64,000 nucleotides of DNA, taken from NCBI RefSeq assembly GCF_947507565.1, contig NC_089181.1, forward strand, positions 1-64,000, given 5' to 3'. The translations under genes were made by a program, and so were the position numbers. Position 1 is the first letter of the stretch; each line of letters starts with the position of its first letter. Below are positions 12,306 to 22,553 of this stretch, in pieces. Below the pieces are notes generated by a model that was given only the letters and a program-made list of their open reading frames with translations, made no database searches and was not told where the DNA came from. The DNA comes from Oscarella lobularis (lineage: Eukaryota > Porifera > Homoscleromorpha > Homosclerophorida > Oscarellidae).

Positions 12306-13597
12306 CAACGGGTCTCTCCTGTAATAAATTACATCGAAATTAATGGGGTTAGCCAAAGGGTCTCTCCTGTAATAAATTAGAGCGAAACTACAGGGGCTAG
12401 CCAAAGGGTCTCTCCTGTAATAAATTACAGCGAAATTACAGGGGCTAGCCAAAGGGTCTCTCCTGTAATAAACTACAGCGAAATTACAGGGGGTTAGCAA
12501 ACGGGTCTCTCCTGTAATAAACTACAGCGAAATTACAGGAGGCTAGCAAACGGGTCTCTCCTGTAATAAATTACAGCGAATTAACAGGGGGTTAGCCAAC
12601 GGGTCTCTCCTGTAATAAATTACAGCCAAATTACAGGGGCTAGCCAACGGGTCTCTCCTGTAATAAATTACAGCGAAATTACAGGGGGTTAGCAAACGGG
12701 TCTCTCCTGTAATAAACTACAGCGAAATTACAGGGGGTTAGTAAACGGGCCTCTCCTGTAATAAATTACAGCGAAGTTACAGGAGGCTAGCCAACGGGTC
12801 TTTCATTTAATAAATTAGAGCGAATTTACAGGGGGCTAGCCAACGGGTCTCTCCTGTAATAAACTACAGCGAAATTACAGGGGGTTAGCCAACGGGTCTC
12901 TCCTGTAATAAATTACAGCGAAATTACAGAGGCTAGCTAACGGGTATCTCCTGTAATAAATTACAGCGAATTTATAGGGGCTAGCCAATGGGTCTCTCCT
13001 GTAATAAATTACAGCCAAATTAAAGAGGCTAGCCAACGGGTCTCTCATGTAATAAATTACAGCGAACTTACAGGGGGTTAGCCAACGGGTCTCTCCTGTA
13101 ATAAATTACAGCGAAATTACAGGGGGTTAGCAAACGGGTATCTCCTGTAATAAATTACAGCCAAATTAAAGAGGCTAGCCAACGAGTCTCTCCTGTAATA
13201 AACTACAGCGAAATTACAGGGGCTAGCCAACGGGTCTCTCCTGTAATAAATTAAAGCGAATTTACAGGGCGTTAGTAAACGGGTCTCTCCTGTAATAAAT
13301 TACAGCGAATTTAGAGGGGGTTAGCAAACGGGTCTCTCCTGTAATAAATTACAGCGAAATTACAGGGGGCTAGCAGGGGGCTAGCTAACGGGTCTCTCCT
13401 GTAATAAACTACAGCGAAATTACAGGGGCTAGCCAACGGGTCTCTCATGGAATAAATTACAGCGAAATTACAGGGGGTTAGCCAACGGGTCTCTCTTGTA
13501 ATAAAATACAGCGAAATTACAGGGGGTTAGCCAACGGGTCTCTCCTGTAATAAATTACAGCGAAATTACAGGGGGCTAGCCAACGGGTCTCTCTTGT
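12306..13597. repeat. Satellite F array
   Basis: About 26 units of 48-49 bp. The last unit breaks at CTCTCTTGTAAGGACAAATT directly into satellite B. Confidence 0.92.
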
Positions 13598-13722
13598 AAG
13601 GACAAATTTTCCCAGGAAAAATTGTCCCAGGACATATTGTCCCAGGACAAATTGTCCCTGGACAAATTGTCCCAGGACCAAATGTCCCAGGACAATTGTC
13701 CCCAAGACAACTCTACCTACAT
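13598..13722. repeat. Short satellite B tract
   Basis: Seven or so degenerate GGACAAATTGTCC units abut the third exon of the first gene-like module. On the minus strand they lie just downstream of the GTATGTG donor. Confidence 0.85.
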
Positions 13723-13729
13723 CACATAC

Positions 13730-14040
13730 ATTTGCCCCCTCGATAGTCATCCTCCCTTCTGATTGCCTTCCCTTCCAATCCTCCTCATCCCACTCGCATC
13801 CGTTGCTCGTATCATTCTTCCTTACGCTCTTACACATCTATAAAACGAATTAGAGACCCCTCAATAACTAAAACTCTACCTACATCACATACCATCGATC
13901 CCTTGATATTCCTTCTCCTCCCTGCCTGCTTGTTCCTCTTCTCCCTCGCGTCCCATCTCCTTGTCATTGTTCCTCCCATCCCTATGCCCCTAAGAAAACT
14001 AATTAGAAATATGTAACACAATTAGGAACCATTATATACC
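13730..14040 (-). ncRNA. Downstream mini-exons of module copy 1
   Basis: Minus-strand splice signals continue past the stop codon. A donor GTATAT follows 14040, acceptor TTTCTTAG opens a 97-nt exon (13989-13893), donor GTATGTG and acceptor TTTTATAG bound a 55-nt intron, and a 108-nt exon (13837-13730) ends before GTATGTG (13729-13723). Both exons are purine-rich. Exon and intron lengths are identical in the copies at 31 and 49 kb. They would be 3' untranslated or alternative exons of the small membrane protein, or a separate non-coding RNA. Confidence 0.4.
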
Positions 14041-14042
14041 TA

Positions 14043-16136
14043 TCAGTATTGACTCTGCCCTAACATTGCCCCTATACACATTAACAAAGCCGCACAACTC
14101 ATAAACAATTGCACGGCACTTATCTGACATCCTCCAGGAACACCCTGTTTACAAAAAGGGAGAAGGCAAAAGGCAAAGGGAGAAGGCAAAAGGCAAAGGG
14201 AGAAGGCAAAAGGCAAAGAAAAAGGCAAAAGGCAAAGGGAGAAGGCAAAAGGCAAAGGGAGAAGGCAAAAGGCAAAGGGAGAAGGCAAAAGGCAAAGGGA
14301 GAAGGCAAAAGGCAAAGGGAGAAGGCAAAAGGCAAAGGGAGAAGGCAAAAGGCAAAGGGAGAAGGCAAAAGGCAAAGGGAAAAGGCAAAAGGCAAAGGGA
14401 GAAAACAAAAGGCAAAGGGAGAAGGCAAAAGGCCAAGGGAAAAGGCAAAAGGCAAAGGGAGAAAACAAAAGGCAAAGGGAGAAGGCAAAAGGCAAAGGGA
14501 GAAGGCAAAAGGCAAAGGAGAAAGCAAAAGGCAAAGGGAGAAGGCAAAAGGCAAAGGGAAAAGGCAAAAGGCAAAGGAGAAGGCAAAAGGCAAAGGAGAA
14601 GGCAAAAGGCAAAAGGGAGAAAGCAAAAGGCAAAGGGAGAAGGCAAAAGGCAAAGGGAAAAGGCAAAAGGCAAAGGAGAAGGCAAAAGGCAAAGGAGAAG
14701 GCAAAAGGCAAAGGGAGAAGGCAAAAGGCAAAAGGGAGAAGGCAAAAGGCAAAAGGGAGAAGGCAAAAGGCAAAAGGGAGAAGGCAAAAGGCAAAAGGGA
14801 GAAGGCAAAAGGCAAAAGGGAGAAGGCAAAAGGCAAAGGGAGAAGGCAAAAGTCAAAGGGAGAAGGCAAAAGGCAAAGGGAGAAGGCAAAAGGAAAAGGG
14901 AGAAGGCAAAAGGCAAAGGGAGAAAGCAAAAGGCAAAGGGAGAAGGCAAAAGGCATACGAGAAGGACAAATTGTCCCCAGGACAAATTGTCCTAGGACAA
15001 ATTGTCCCAGGACAAATTGTCCCAGGACAAAATGTCCCCAGGACAAATTCTCCCCAAGACAAATTGTCCCAGGACAAATTGTCCCAGGACAATTTGTCCC
15101 AAGACAATTTGTCCTGGGGACAAATTGTCCCCAGGACAAATTCTGAATAAATGCAGATTTAATTCTGAATAAATGCAGAATTAATTCTGAATTAATGCAG
15201 AAAAAATGCGGAATTTATTTTGAATTATTGCAAAATTTATTCTGAATTAATGCAGTATTTATTCTGAATAAATGCAGAATTTATTCTGAATTAATGCAAA
15301 ATTAATTCAGAATAAATGCAGAATTAATTCTGAATTAATGCAGAATTAATTCAGAATTTATTCTGAATTAATTCAGAATTTATTCTCAATTAATTCAGAA
15401 TTTATACTGAATAAATGTAGAATTAATGAAAAATTAATGAAGAATTTATTCTGAATTAATTCAGAATAAATTCAGCATTAATTCAGAATAAATTCTGCAT
15501 TAATTCAGAATAAATTCTGCATTAATTCAGAATAAATTCTGCATTAATTCAGAATAAATTCTGCATTAATTCAGAATTAATTCTGAATTAATGCAGAATT
15601 TATTCTGAATTATTGCAGAACTTATTCTGAATAAATGCAGAATTAATTCTGAATTAATGCAGAATAAATGCGAAATTTATTCTGAATTAATGCAGAATTT
15701 ATTTTGAATGAATTCAGAATTTATTCTGAATTTATTCTGAATTAATGCAGTATTTATTCTGAATAAATGCAGAAGTTATTCTGAATTAAAGCAGAATTTA
15801 TTCTGAATTAATGCAGAATTTATTCTGAATTAATGCAAAATTAATTCTGAATAAATGCAGAATTAATTCTGAATTAATGCAGAATTAATTCAGAATTTAT
15901 TCTGAATAAATGCAGAATTAATTCTGAATTAATGCAGAAAAAATGCGGAATTTATTCTGAATTAATGCAGAATTTATTCTGAATTAATGCAGAATTAATT
16001 CTGAATAAATACAGAATTAATTCTGAATTAATTAATGCAGAATAAAAGATCGTGAACTTACGTAGACAAGGTGCTTTAGCTTTCTTTTCAACATTCTATA
16101 TTCTTTACGAGAGCTATGCTGCCATGAAGCATCCAT
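14043..16136 (-). CDS. Candidate spliced gene, copy 1: 58-residue single-span membrane protein
   Basis: Two coding exons on the minus strand. Exon 1 (16136-16062, 25 codons from ATG) ends at the donor GTAAGT (16061-16056). The intron (16061-14145, 1917 nt) consists of satellites A, B and G, and G supplies a pyrimidine-rich tract on this strand before the acceptor TGTAAACAG. Exon 2 (14144-14043) continues in phase 0 for 33 residues to TGA. The product starts MDASWQHSSR, has a basic patch MLKRKLKH (residues 15-22), then a hydrophobic helix around ISAVQLFMSCAALLMCIGAM (33-52), and ends GQSQY. A nine-codon open frame (ATGGCG, closed by TAG) lies upstream. The same arrangement recurs at 49131-51545 with three residue changes. 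I recognise no family. The model is inferred; a pseudogene or non-coding RNA is possible, because promoter sequence upstream of the start motif is replaced by satellite A. Confidence 0.38.
14156..14964. repeat. Satellite G array (20-bp, purine-rich)
   Basis: About 40 units of GAAGGCAAAAGGCAAAGGGA. The plus strand is strongly purine-rich with regular single C bases; the minus strand is therefore a long pyrimidine-rich tract lying directly upstream of the exon-2 acceptor of the candidate gene. All three frames are open on both strands because of composition. Confidence 0.93.
14965..15141. repeat. Satellite B array
   Basis: About ten GGACAAATTGTCC units inside the candidate intron, including flipped GGACAATTTGTCC units. 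Confidence 0.9.
15142..16042. repeat. Satellite A array
   Basis: Forty or so 22-bp AT-rich units, including a run of perfectly symmetrical TTCTGCATTAATTCAGAATAAA units (15,470-15,570). It forms the donor-side half of the candidate satellite intron. Confidence 0.9.
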
Positions 16137-16350
16137 GATCGTATATAAGGTGAAGAAAACCACAGGCGCTCCGTCGTGAGTCGACGATACGTCGGCGATC
16201 GTTCTAAAAGATCGCTCGTACACCCCGAAACGCCATGACGACGAAAAACTTAGCAATAACCGTTCAGAACGTGACGGAACACGACAAGAAGTCGATCAAG
16301 AACCTCAAACTCGCTCGCTACAGGGCTTTTCGAGTGTAACGCGCGCTAAA
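16062..16350 (-). other. First exon of module copy 1, with 5' leader
   Basis: Non-satellite sequence on the minus strand running from TTTAGCGCGC (16350-16341, proposed start region) to the GTAAGT donor at 16061. Compared with the copy at 51,471-51,786 it lacks about 27 bp near 16,320, inside the leader. The remaining sequence is close to identical, including the ATG at 16136 and the reading frame. Confidence 0.45.
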
Positions 16351-16378
16351 ACATCGCGAAAAAATCTCACATTCTCTG

Positions 16379-16486
16379 AATAAACACAGAATTTATTCTG
16401 ACTTAATGCAGGATTTATTCTGAATTAATTCAGAATTTATTCTGAATTAATTCAGAATTTATACTGAATTAATGTAGAATTAATGT
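16379..16486. repeat. Short satellite A tract
   Basis: About five A units behind the first exon. They match 51,812-51,920 until AGAATTAATG, where this copy jumps into satellite B, marking a rearrangement breakpoint. Confidence 0.88.
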
Positions 16487-16838
16487 CCTGGGGACAACTT
16501 ATCCCAGGAGAAATTGTCCCATGACAAATTGTTCCCAGGACAAATTGTCCCAGGACAAATTGTCCCAGGACAAATTGTCCCCAGGACAAATTGTCCCAGG
16601 ACAAATCGTTCCCAGGACAAATTGTCCCTAGGACAACTTGTCCCAGGAGAAATTGTCCCATGACAAATTGTTCCCAGGACAAATTGTCCCAGGACAAATT
16701 GTCCCAGGACAAATTGTCCCAGGACAAATTGTTCCCAGGACAAATTGTCCTCAGGACAAATTGTCCCCAGGACAATTTGTCCCCAGGACAAATTGTCCGA
16801 GGACAAATTGTCCCAGGACAAATTGTCCCAGGACAAAT
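16487..16838. repeat. Satellite B array
   Basis: About 21 units with an internal duplication of roughly 140 bp: the variant run ACAACTTNTCCCAGGAG followed by CCATGACAAATTG occurs near 16,495 and again near 16,633. Confidence 0.9.
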
Positions 16839-18640
16839 TTATTTGAGAGCCTGTGCTATTACTTGAGGCAATTTAGATTTAAATGAAAACATGTGCATTC
16901 ATATAAGCCTGTGCATTCAAATGAACGCCTGTTCATTCAAATGAAAGCCTGTGCATTCAAATGAAAGCCTGTGCATTCAAATGAAAGCCTGTGCATTCAA
17001 TTGAAAGCCTGTGCATTCAATTGAGATCGTTTGCATTCAAATGAAAGCCTGTGCATTCAATTGAGAGCGTGTGCATTCAAATGAAAGCCTGTGCATTCAA
17101 ATGAAAGCCTGTGCAATCAAATGAAAGCATGTGCATTCAAATGAAAGCCTGTGCATTCAAATGTAAGCCTGTGCATTCAAATGAAAGCAAGTGCATTCAA
17201 ATGAAAGCCTGTGTATTCAAATGAAAGCATGTGCATTCAATTGAGAGCGTGTGCATTCAAATGAAAGCCTGTGCATTCAAATGAAAGCCTGTGCATTCAA
17301 TTGAGAGTGTGTGCATTGAAATGAAAGCATGTGCATTCAAATGAAAGCCTGTGCATTCAAATGAAAGCCTGTGCATTCAAATGAAAGCATGTGCATTCAA
17401 ATGAAAGCCTGTGCATTCAATTGAGAGTGTGTGCATTGAAATGAAAGCATGTGCATTCAAATGAAAGCTTGTGCATTCAAATGAAAGGTTGTGCATTCAA
17501 TTGAGAGCGTGTGCATTGAAATGAAAGCATGTGCATTCAAATGAAAGCTTGTGCATTCAAATGAAAGCTTGTGCATTCAATTGAGAGCGTGTGCATTCAA
17601 ATGAAAGCCTGTGCATTCAATAGAAAGCCAGTGCATTCAAATGAAAGCTTGTGTATTCAAATGAAAGCCTGTGCAATCAAGAAAGCCTGTGCAATCAAAT
17701 GTAAGCCTCTGCATTCAAATAAAAGCCTGTGCATTCAAATGAAAGCCTTTGCATTCAAATGAAAGCTTGTGCATTCAAATGTAAGCCTCTGCATTCAAAT
17801 GAAAGCCTGTGCATTCAAATGAAAGCCTGTGCATTCAAATGAAAGCCTGTGCATTCAAATGAAAGCCTGTGCATTCAATTGAGAGTGTGTGCATTGAAAT
17901 GAAAGCATGTGCATTCAAATGAAAGCCTGTGCATTCAAATGAAAGCCTGTGCATTCAAATGTAAGCCTGTGCATTCAAATGAAAGCAAGTGCATTCAAAT
18001 GAAAGCCTGTGTATTCAAATGAAAGCATGTGCATTCAATTGAGAGCGTGTGCATTCAAATGAAAGCCTGTGCATTCAAATGAAAGCCTGTGCATTCAATT
18101 GAGAGTGTGTGCATTGAAATGAAAGCATGTGCATTCAAATGAAAGCTTGTGCATTCAAATGAAAGGTTGTGCATTCAATTGAGAGCGTGTGGATTGAAAT
18201 GAAAGCATGTGCATTCAAATGAAAGCTTGTGCATTCAAATGAAAGCTTGTGCATTCAATTGAGAGCGTGTGCATTCAAATGAAAGCCTGTGCATTCAATA
18301 GAAAGCCAGTGCATTCAAATGAAAGCTTGTGTATTCAAATGAAAGCCTGTGCAATCAAGAAAGCCTGTGCAATCAAATGTAAGCCTCTGCATTCAAATAA
18401 AAGCCTGTGCATTCAAATGAAAGCCTTTGCATTCAAATGAAAGCTTGTGCATTCAAATGTAAGCCTCTGCATTCAAATGAAAGCCTGTGCATTCAAATGA
18501 AAGCCTGTTTATTCAAATGAAAGCCTGTGCATTTATTTGAGAGCCTGTGCACTTACTTGAGGCCCTGTGCATTCAAATGAAAGCCTGTGCATTCAAATGA
18601 AAGCCTGTGCACTTACTTGAGGCCCTGTGGATTCAGTCGA
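16839..18640. repeat. Satellite H array (20-bp GCCTGTGCATTCAAATGAAA)
   Basis: About 90 tandem 20-bp units with TTGAGAGCGTG, ATGTAAGCCT and ATGAAAGCTT variants. The order of variants repeats: the part around 17,541-17,800 recurs 678 bp later, and the part around 17,161 recurs 798 bp later; the 120-bp difference is an extra six-unit duplication at 17,341-17,460. Short open frames here (MHSIESVCIQ) are repeat artefacts. Confidence 0.92.
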
Positions 18641-18737
18641 ACTATGCCTTATCTGATGCATAAAAATGTTTTCAACCCTGCCTGAGCCTTTAGAAAATGG
18701 AAATTTTCGCGGCCCTTTCGTAATGTTGCCTCTTTTT
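18641..18737. repeat. Partial satellite J unit
   Basis: Fragment with TATCTGATGCATAAAAATG, TTTCAACCCTGCCTGAGCC and ATTTTCGCGGCCC, matching the middle of the 141-bp units that start at 19,190. It is separated from them by satellite I. Confidence 0.75.
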
Positions 18738-19131
18738 CATCTTTTGCGCATGGTAACTTTGTCGATTGTTTTTGTGCATCAAAACCTTGACGACCGTTTC
18801 TGCGCATCAAAACGCTTGCGATCGTTTTAGCGCATCAAAAGTATTGCGATCGTTTTTGCGCATCAAAACCTTTGCGATCGTTTCTGCGCATCAAAACTAT
18901 GGCGATCGTTTTTGCGCATCAAAACTATTGCGATCGTTTTGCGTATCAAAACTATTGCGATCGTTTTTGCGCATGAAAACTATTGCGATCGTTTTGCGTA
19001 TCAAAACTATTGCGATCGTTTTGCGTATCAAAACTATTGCGATCGTTTTTGCGCATGAAAACTACTCGCGCATCAAAACTTTTTGCGAACGTTTTTGCGC
19101 ATCAAAACTTTTGCGATCGTTTTTGCGCGAA
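18738..19131. repeat. Satellite I array (about 28 bp, CGATCG)
   Basis: About 14 imperfect units of TGCGATCGTTTTTGCGCATC followed by AAAACTAT. Each has the palindromes CGATCG and TGCGCA. Units TGCGTATC and TGCGCATG are variants. It interrupts satellite J. Confidence 0.88.
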
Positions 19132-20128
19132 TGATCCAATACTAAGAGAATTATAACTGTTAGTGAAACAGAATAGCTATTTTATTAATATCCTAATGGG
19201 GCCTCACTTTTCAAATCAAACTTTTTCGCTTGTTTTACGATTGGAATAAGTCGAGCGGTGTGTTATCTAAGGAAAAAAATGTTTTCAACGCTTCCTAAGC
19301 CTTCATAAGAGTAAAATTTTCGCGGCCCGGTTCCTAATGGGGCCCAATTTTTATGTAAAACATTTTCGCTTATTTTATGCTGGAAATCAGCCGAACGATG
19401 TCTTATCTGTTGCAGAAAAACGTTTTCAACGCTTTCTTAGCTTTTATAAGAGTAAAATTTTCGCGGCCCGGTTCCTAATGGGGCCCCCAATTTCTTCTGA
19501 AATTGTTTTTCTTATTTTACGCTGGGAATCAATCAAGCGATGTTTTATCTGATGCAGATAAATGTTTTCAACGCTTCCTTAGCCTTTAAAAGAGCGAAAT
19601 TTTCGCGGCCCGGATTCTAATGGGGCCCCATTTTTATTAATGGGGCCCCATTTTTATCTAAAACATTTTCGCTTATTTTATGCTGGGAATCATCCGAACG
19701 ATGTCTTATCTCAAGCAGAAAAACGTTTTCAACGCTTTCTTAGACTTTGAAAGAGCCAAATTTTCGCGGCCCGGTTCCTAATGGGGCCCCAATTTTTTCT
19801 GAAATTGTTTTTCTTATTTTACGCTGGGAATCAATCAAGTGATGTTTTATCTGATGCAGAAAAATGTTTTCAACGCTTCCTTAGCCTTTAAAAGAGCGAA
19901 ATTTGCGCGGCCGTGTTCCTAATGGGGCCCCACTTTTATCTAAAACATTTTCGCTTATTTTATGCTGGGAATCATCCGCACGATGTCTTATCTCCAGCAG
20001 AAAAACGTTTTCAACGCTTCCTTAGACTTTTAAAGAGCCAAATTTCCGCGGCGAGGTTCCTAATGGGGGCCCCATTTTCATCTAAGATTGTTTCTCTTGT
20101 TTTACGCCGAGAATCAGTCGAGCGATGT
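19132..20128 (+). repeat. Satellite J direct array (about 141 bp)
   Basis: Seven units with the start TTCCTAATGGGGCCCC recur at 19,191, 19,331, 19,472, about 19,616, 19,775, 19,916 and 20,057. The body is TATCTAAAACATTTTCGC, ATTTTATGCTGGGAATCA, GATGCAGAAAAACGTTTTC, and ATTTTCGCGGCCCGG. The fourth unit has a small duplication of GGGGCCCCATTTTTAT. A 141-bp unit keeps one frame open over several copies, but the copies differ by frame-shifting gaps and no start or domain is convincing. Confidence 0.85.
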
Positions 20129-20132
20129 AAGA

Positions 20133-20370
20133 GATTGTTTGTCTGATTCCTAGCGTGAAATTAGCGAATATTTTTTAGATGAAAACGAGGCCACATTATT
20201 AGGAACCGGTCCTTAAAATTTTGTTCATTTAAAAGGCAAAGGAAGCGTTGGAAACGTTTTTCTGCATCAAATAAAATCTTGTTCGACTGATTTCTAGCGT
20301 CAAATGTACTATTATTTTATAGACAAAAATGAGGCCCCATTAGGAACCAGGCCGCGACAATTTTTCATTT
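20133..20370 (-). repeat. Inverted satellite J units
   Basis: Two units here are the reverse complement of the 19.1-20.1 kb array: TTTTTAGATGAAAACGAGGCC, GGAAACGTTTTTCTGCATCA and GAGGCCCCATTAGGAACC read backwards into the J consensus. The flip point lies near 20,129-20,133, giving a head-to-head junction. Confidence 0.82.
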
Positions 20371-20604
20371 CATTAACCGTAAAGCAAAATCATATCTGAA
20401 GGAGCTGAAGGGGTCTGTCTGAAGGTTACTTTATTTATGATAAGCACGTGACTGTACAAGCAGTCAATAACCCGGACAACTGTAATATTAAAAAGCTTGA
20501 TTCACTTACGGAAATACTGAAATAAAAATTTATTTGGTGGACTGGTGATGATGGTGCTGGTGGTGGAGGTGCTTAGTGGTGATGGAGGTGCTATTGGTGC
20601 TGGA
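20371..20604. other. Single-copy stretch with an E-box
   Basis: No repeat and no convincing frame. It holds ATAAGCACGTGAC (20,440-20,452), an extended CACGTGAC E-box shared with other non-satellite places in the window, and then a GGTGCTGGTGGTGGAGGTG run leading into the trinucleotide repeat. Confidence 0.55.
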
Positions 20605-20606
20605 GG

Positions 20607-20675
<69 letters not shown>

Positions 20676-20740
20676 GGATGATGATGAATTGATGATGGGG
20701 GAACCTAGCTACCTAACTACCTAGCTACCTACCTGACTAG
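20605..20740. repeat. (GAT)n microsatellite and CTAC-rich tail
   Basis: About 27 GAT units (20,607-20,686, one GAG interruption) followed by a short TACCTAGCTACCTACC tract. Simple sequence, liable to length change. Confidence 0.95.
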
Positions 20741-20820
20741 TAATTTAATTATTTATTATTTATATAAGTTTAAATAATTAGTTATGTATTACCTTCTTTC
20801 TTGGCCCGATGACGATGAGG

Positions 20821-21163
20821 CGGCTGCGTCGTCTTCGCGTCTGCCAAGAGATGAAAAAAATAATAACATTTGCTACGTAGAAAAACGCGATCTTAGGCTG
20901 CAGTCGTCTTGAGGCGCTGGCGTCGTCCTTCGGCGGCTGCGTCGTCTTCGCGTCTGCCAAGAGATGAAAAAAAATAATAACATTTGCTACGTAGAAAAAC
21001 GCGATCTTAGGCTGCAGTCGTCTTGAGGGGCTGGCGTCGTCCTTCGGCGGCTGCGTCGTCTTCGCGTCTGGCAAGAGATGAAAAAAAAATAATAACATTT
21101 GCTACGTAGAAAAACGCGATCTTAGGCTGCAGTCGTCTTGAGGCGCTGTCGTCGTCCTTCGGC
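20821..21163 (-). repeat. 113-115 bp tandem repeat (exon plus intron unit)
   Basis: Three full copies start at 20,821, 20,934 and 21,048, with the CTGCAGTCGTCTTGAGG end of a further unit at 21,125-21,150. Each unit carries a pyrimidine tract plus AG acceptor and a GA/CG-rich exon when read on the minus strand. The continuous frame through the array (DAKTTQPPKDDAS) exists only because 114 is a multiple of three. Confidence 0.85.
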
Positions 21164-21585
21164 GGCATCTTGCATCCAACCTAAATCTCAAAAGAAGCCA
21201 GCAAGGGAAAAAACAAACGGTCCATACAGATACCTCTAGTGTTGACGGCTTCGTCCACATCCGTCGTCTTCATCCGTCGTCTTCATCCCCACGTCTGCAT
21301 CTAAAACTCAAAAAAGAGCAAGCATGGGGGAAAATGTGGGCGTTATATACAGATACCTCGTGTCTTCGTCCCCATCCTCCACTTACCAGTCCTGCGACGA
21401 CTTTGACGGGGCGTAGCACTCTTCCTCCGCGTCGGTGACGTCCTGCCAAAGGAAAAATGAAGTAGAAAAATGACGTCAAAAATTTGATTGATTAAATACT
21501 TATATAGTACATATTATTATTTATTTATTTATTCCTCTAATTCCTCTACCCTAACTGCCTCTAAAATAAAGATGATAGATGATGA

Positions 21586-21708
21586 CGTGGAGATGACGAA
21601 AATGACGTGTAAATGACGAAAATGACGTGTAAATGACGAAAATGAAGTGTCAATGGAGAAAATGAAGTGTAAATGGCGAAAATGAAGTGTAAATGGAAAA
21701 GGTAGAAG
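21586..21708. repeat. 20-bp minisatellite
   Basis: Six imperfect copies of GTGTAAATGACGAAAATGAC, drifting to GTGTAAATGGCGAAAATGAA. It would be intronic in the minus-strand unit. No gene is apparent in it. Confidence 0.85.
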
Positions 21709-22379
21709 AATGAAGTGCAATAAATGGAGTGAAGGCTGCTAAATGAAATAATGACAGGTGGAAGGTGATCTGAGTGGGAGGTCCACTGTCAAACAAAAAT
21801 CTGTCTTGACATTGACAGACATGTACCTAAAAACGGGCAACAGTTAAGATAGATGCAATAATTAAATGACCGTCACAATCCACGTGACTTACTGACGAGT
21901 CTCCTCCCCCCGCTCGCTCGGAGGCGGGGTCAAGCTGCGAACACAAACGAAAAATCGCCTTACTGTCGAGGCTTACCTAAACTCGCCACGCACACTTCCC
22001 GAGCATCATCGCATCTTCAGCTTCTCCGATTCAATGATTGCAAAGAGCCTAAAAGGGGACCCCTCTCGATAAACGATAGTACGAGACGTAGACGCTGCTA
22101 AGAGACGCGCGCGGAGCAGCGAACGTCGCGAACGACGCACTGAGCGACGCACGTGGCGAAGAAAAGCCCTCGCACGCCTCTAAAAAACACCAGACGAAGC
22201 ACAAACCTGCAGGCGTGACGACAGGCTGCGTGCGTGGCGACAGGCAGCGTCCGTTCGCCTTCCGATCGAGCGAGAAGCGAGCGAGGAATCCGCGTGGCTG
22301 CTGCTCCGCTATCTGCACGAATGATGTCGGCTGTTGTCTGCGATTGCGTGAGACGAAATACTAGAAGGCGTTTTGAAGC

Positions 22380-22553
22380 GTGCGATTGACGTCCTAATTG
22401 TCTGTGCAAGATAGGAAAGTATAGTCACGTGCTTATTTAACCTGGTGTTTGACAGCTGGGATTGATTCGATTAGAAATTTCTGGCGGTTGTTGTCCGGGG
22501 GGTTGCGTGTATACGGGGTTGTGACTTCAGTCATTTGTTTGAAACGACTCCAT
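22380..22553. promoter_or_regulatory. CpG-rich divergent promoter region
   Basis: This stretch separates the minus-strand unit (20.8-22.4 kb) from the plus-strand unit (from 22.55 kb). It contains GTCACGTG (22424-22431; read on the minus strand, TAAGCACGTGAC) and TGACGTCC (22387-22394), a near-CRE. Flanking sequence out to about 21.9 and 22.9 kb is unusually CpG-dense for this AT-rich window. Confidence 0.4.

Larger units (their letters stand above)
20800..22430 (-). ncRNA. Candidate minus-strand spliced unit with tandem exons of about 67 nt
   Basis: Splice signals line up on the minus strand with short introns. Donor GTAAGC (21976) and acceptor TTTGTGTTCGCAG give a 42-nt intron; exon 21934-21893 ends at donor GTAAGT (21892); a 66-nt intron ends in CCGTTTTTAG (exon from 21826). 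Acceptor CCTTTGGCAG opens an exon at 21442, with two possible donors, GTAAGT (21386) and GTATCT (21356). Exon 21300-21234 (67 nt) is flanked by GAGTTTTAG and GTATCTGTATGG, then an exon starts at 21180. From 21,163 to 20,821 a 113-115 bp unit repeats three times, each with an acceptor TCTCTTGCCAG or TCTCTTGGCAG and an ACGCGAAGACGACGCAGCC exon of about 67 nt with a weak GTTTTTC donor. No frame crosses the joins, so I call it non-coding. Confidence 0.42.

Noticed and set aside
911-13597. Regular short repeats as a CRISPR array
   Set aside because: There are no unique spacers between repeats, and the chromosome end is eukaryotic.
14043-15146. Long frames through satellite G (LLPSPFAFC and KAKGKGRRQ repeats)
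   Set aside because: The 20-bp unit has no stop in any frame, so reading cycles through all phases. Only the last 33 codons (non-satellite) were kept as a candidate exon.
19337-20146. Repeat-encoded protein in satellite J (RFLMGPHFYLKHFRLFYAG)
   Set aside because: The 141-bp period is a multiple of three, which keeps a frame open, but copies differ by small gaps that break it and the array is partly inverted.
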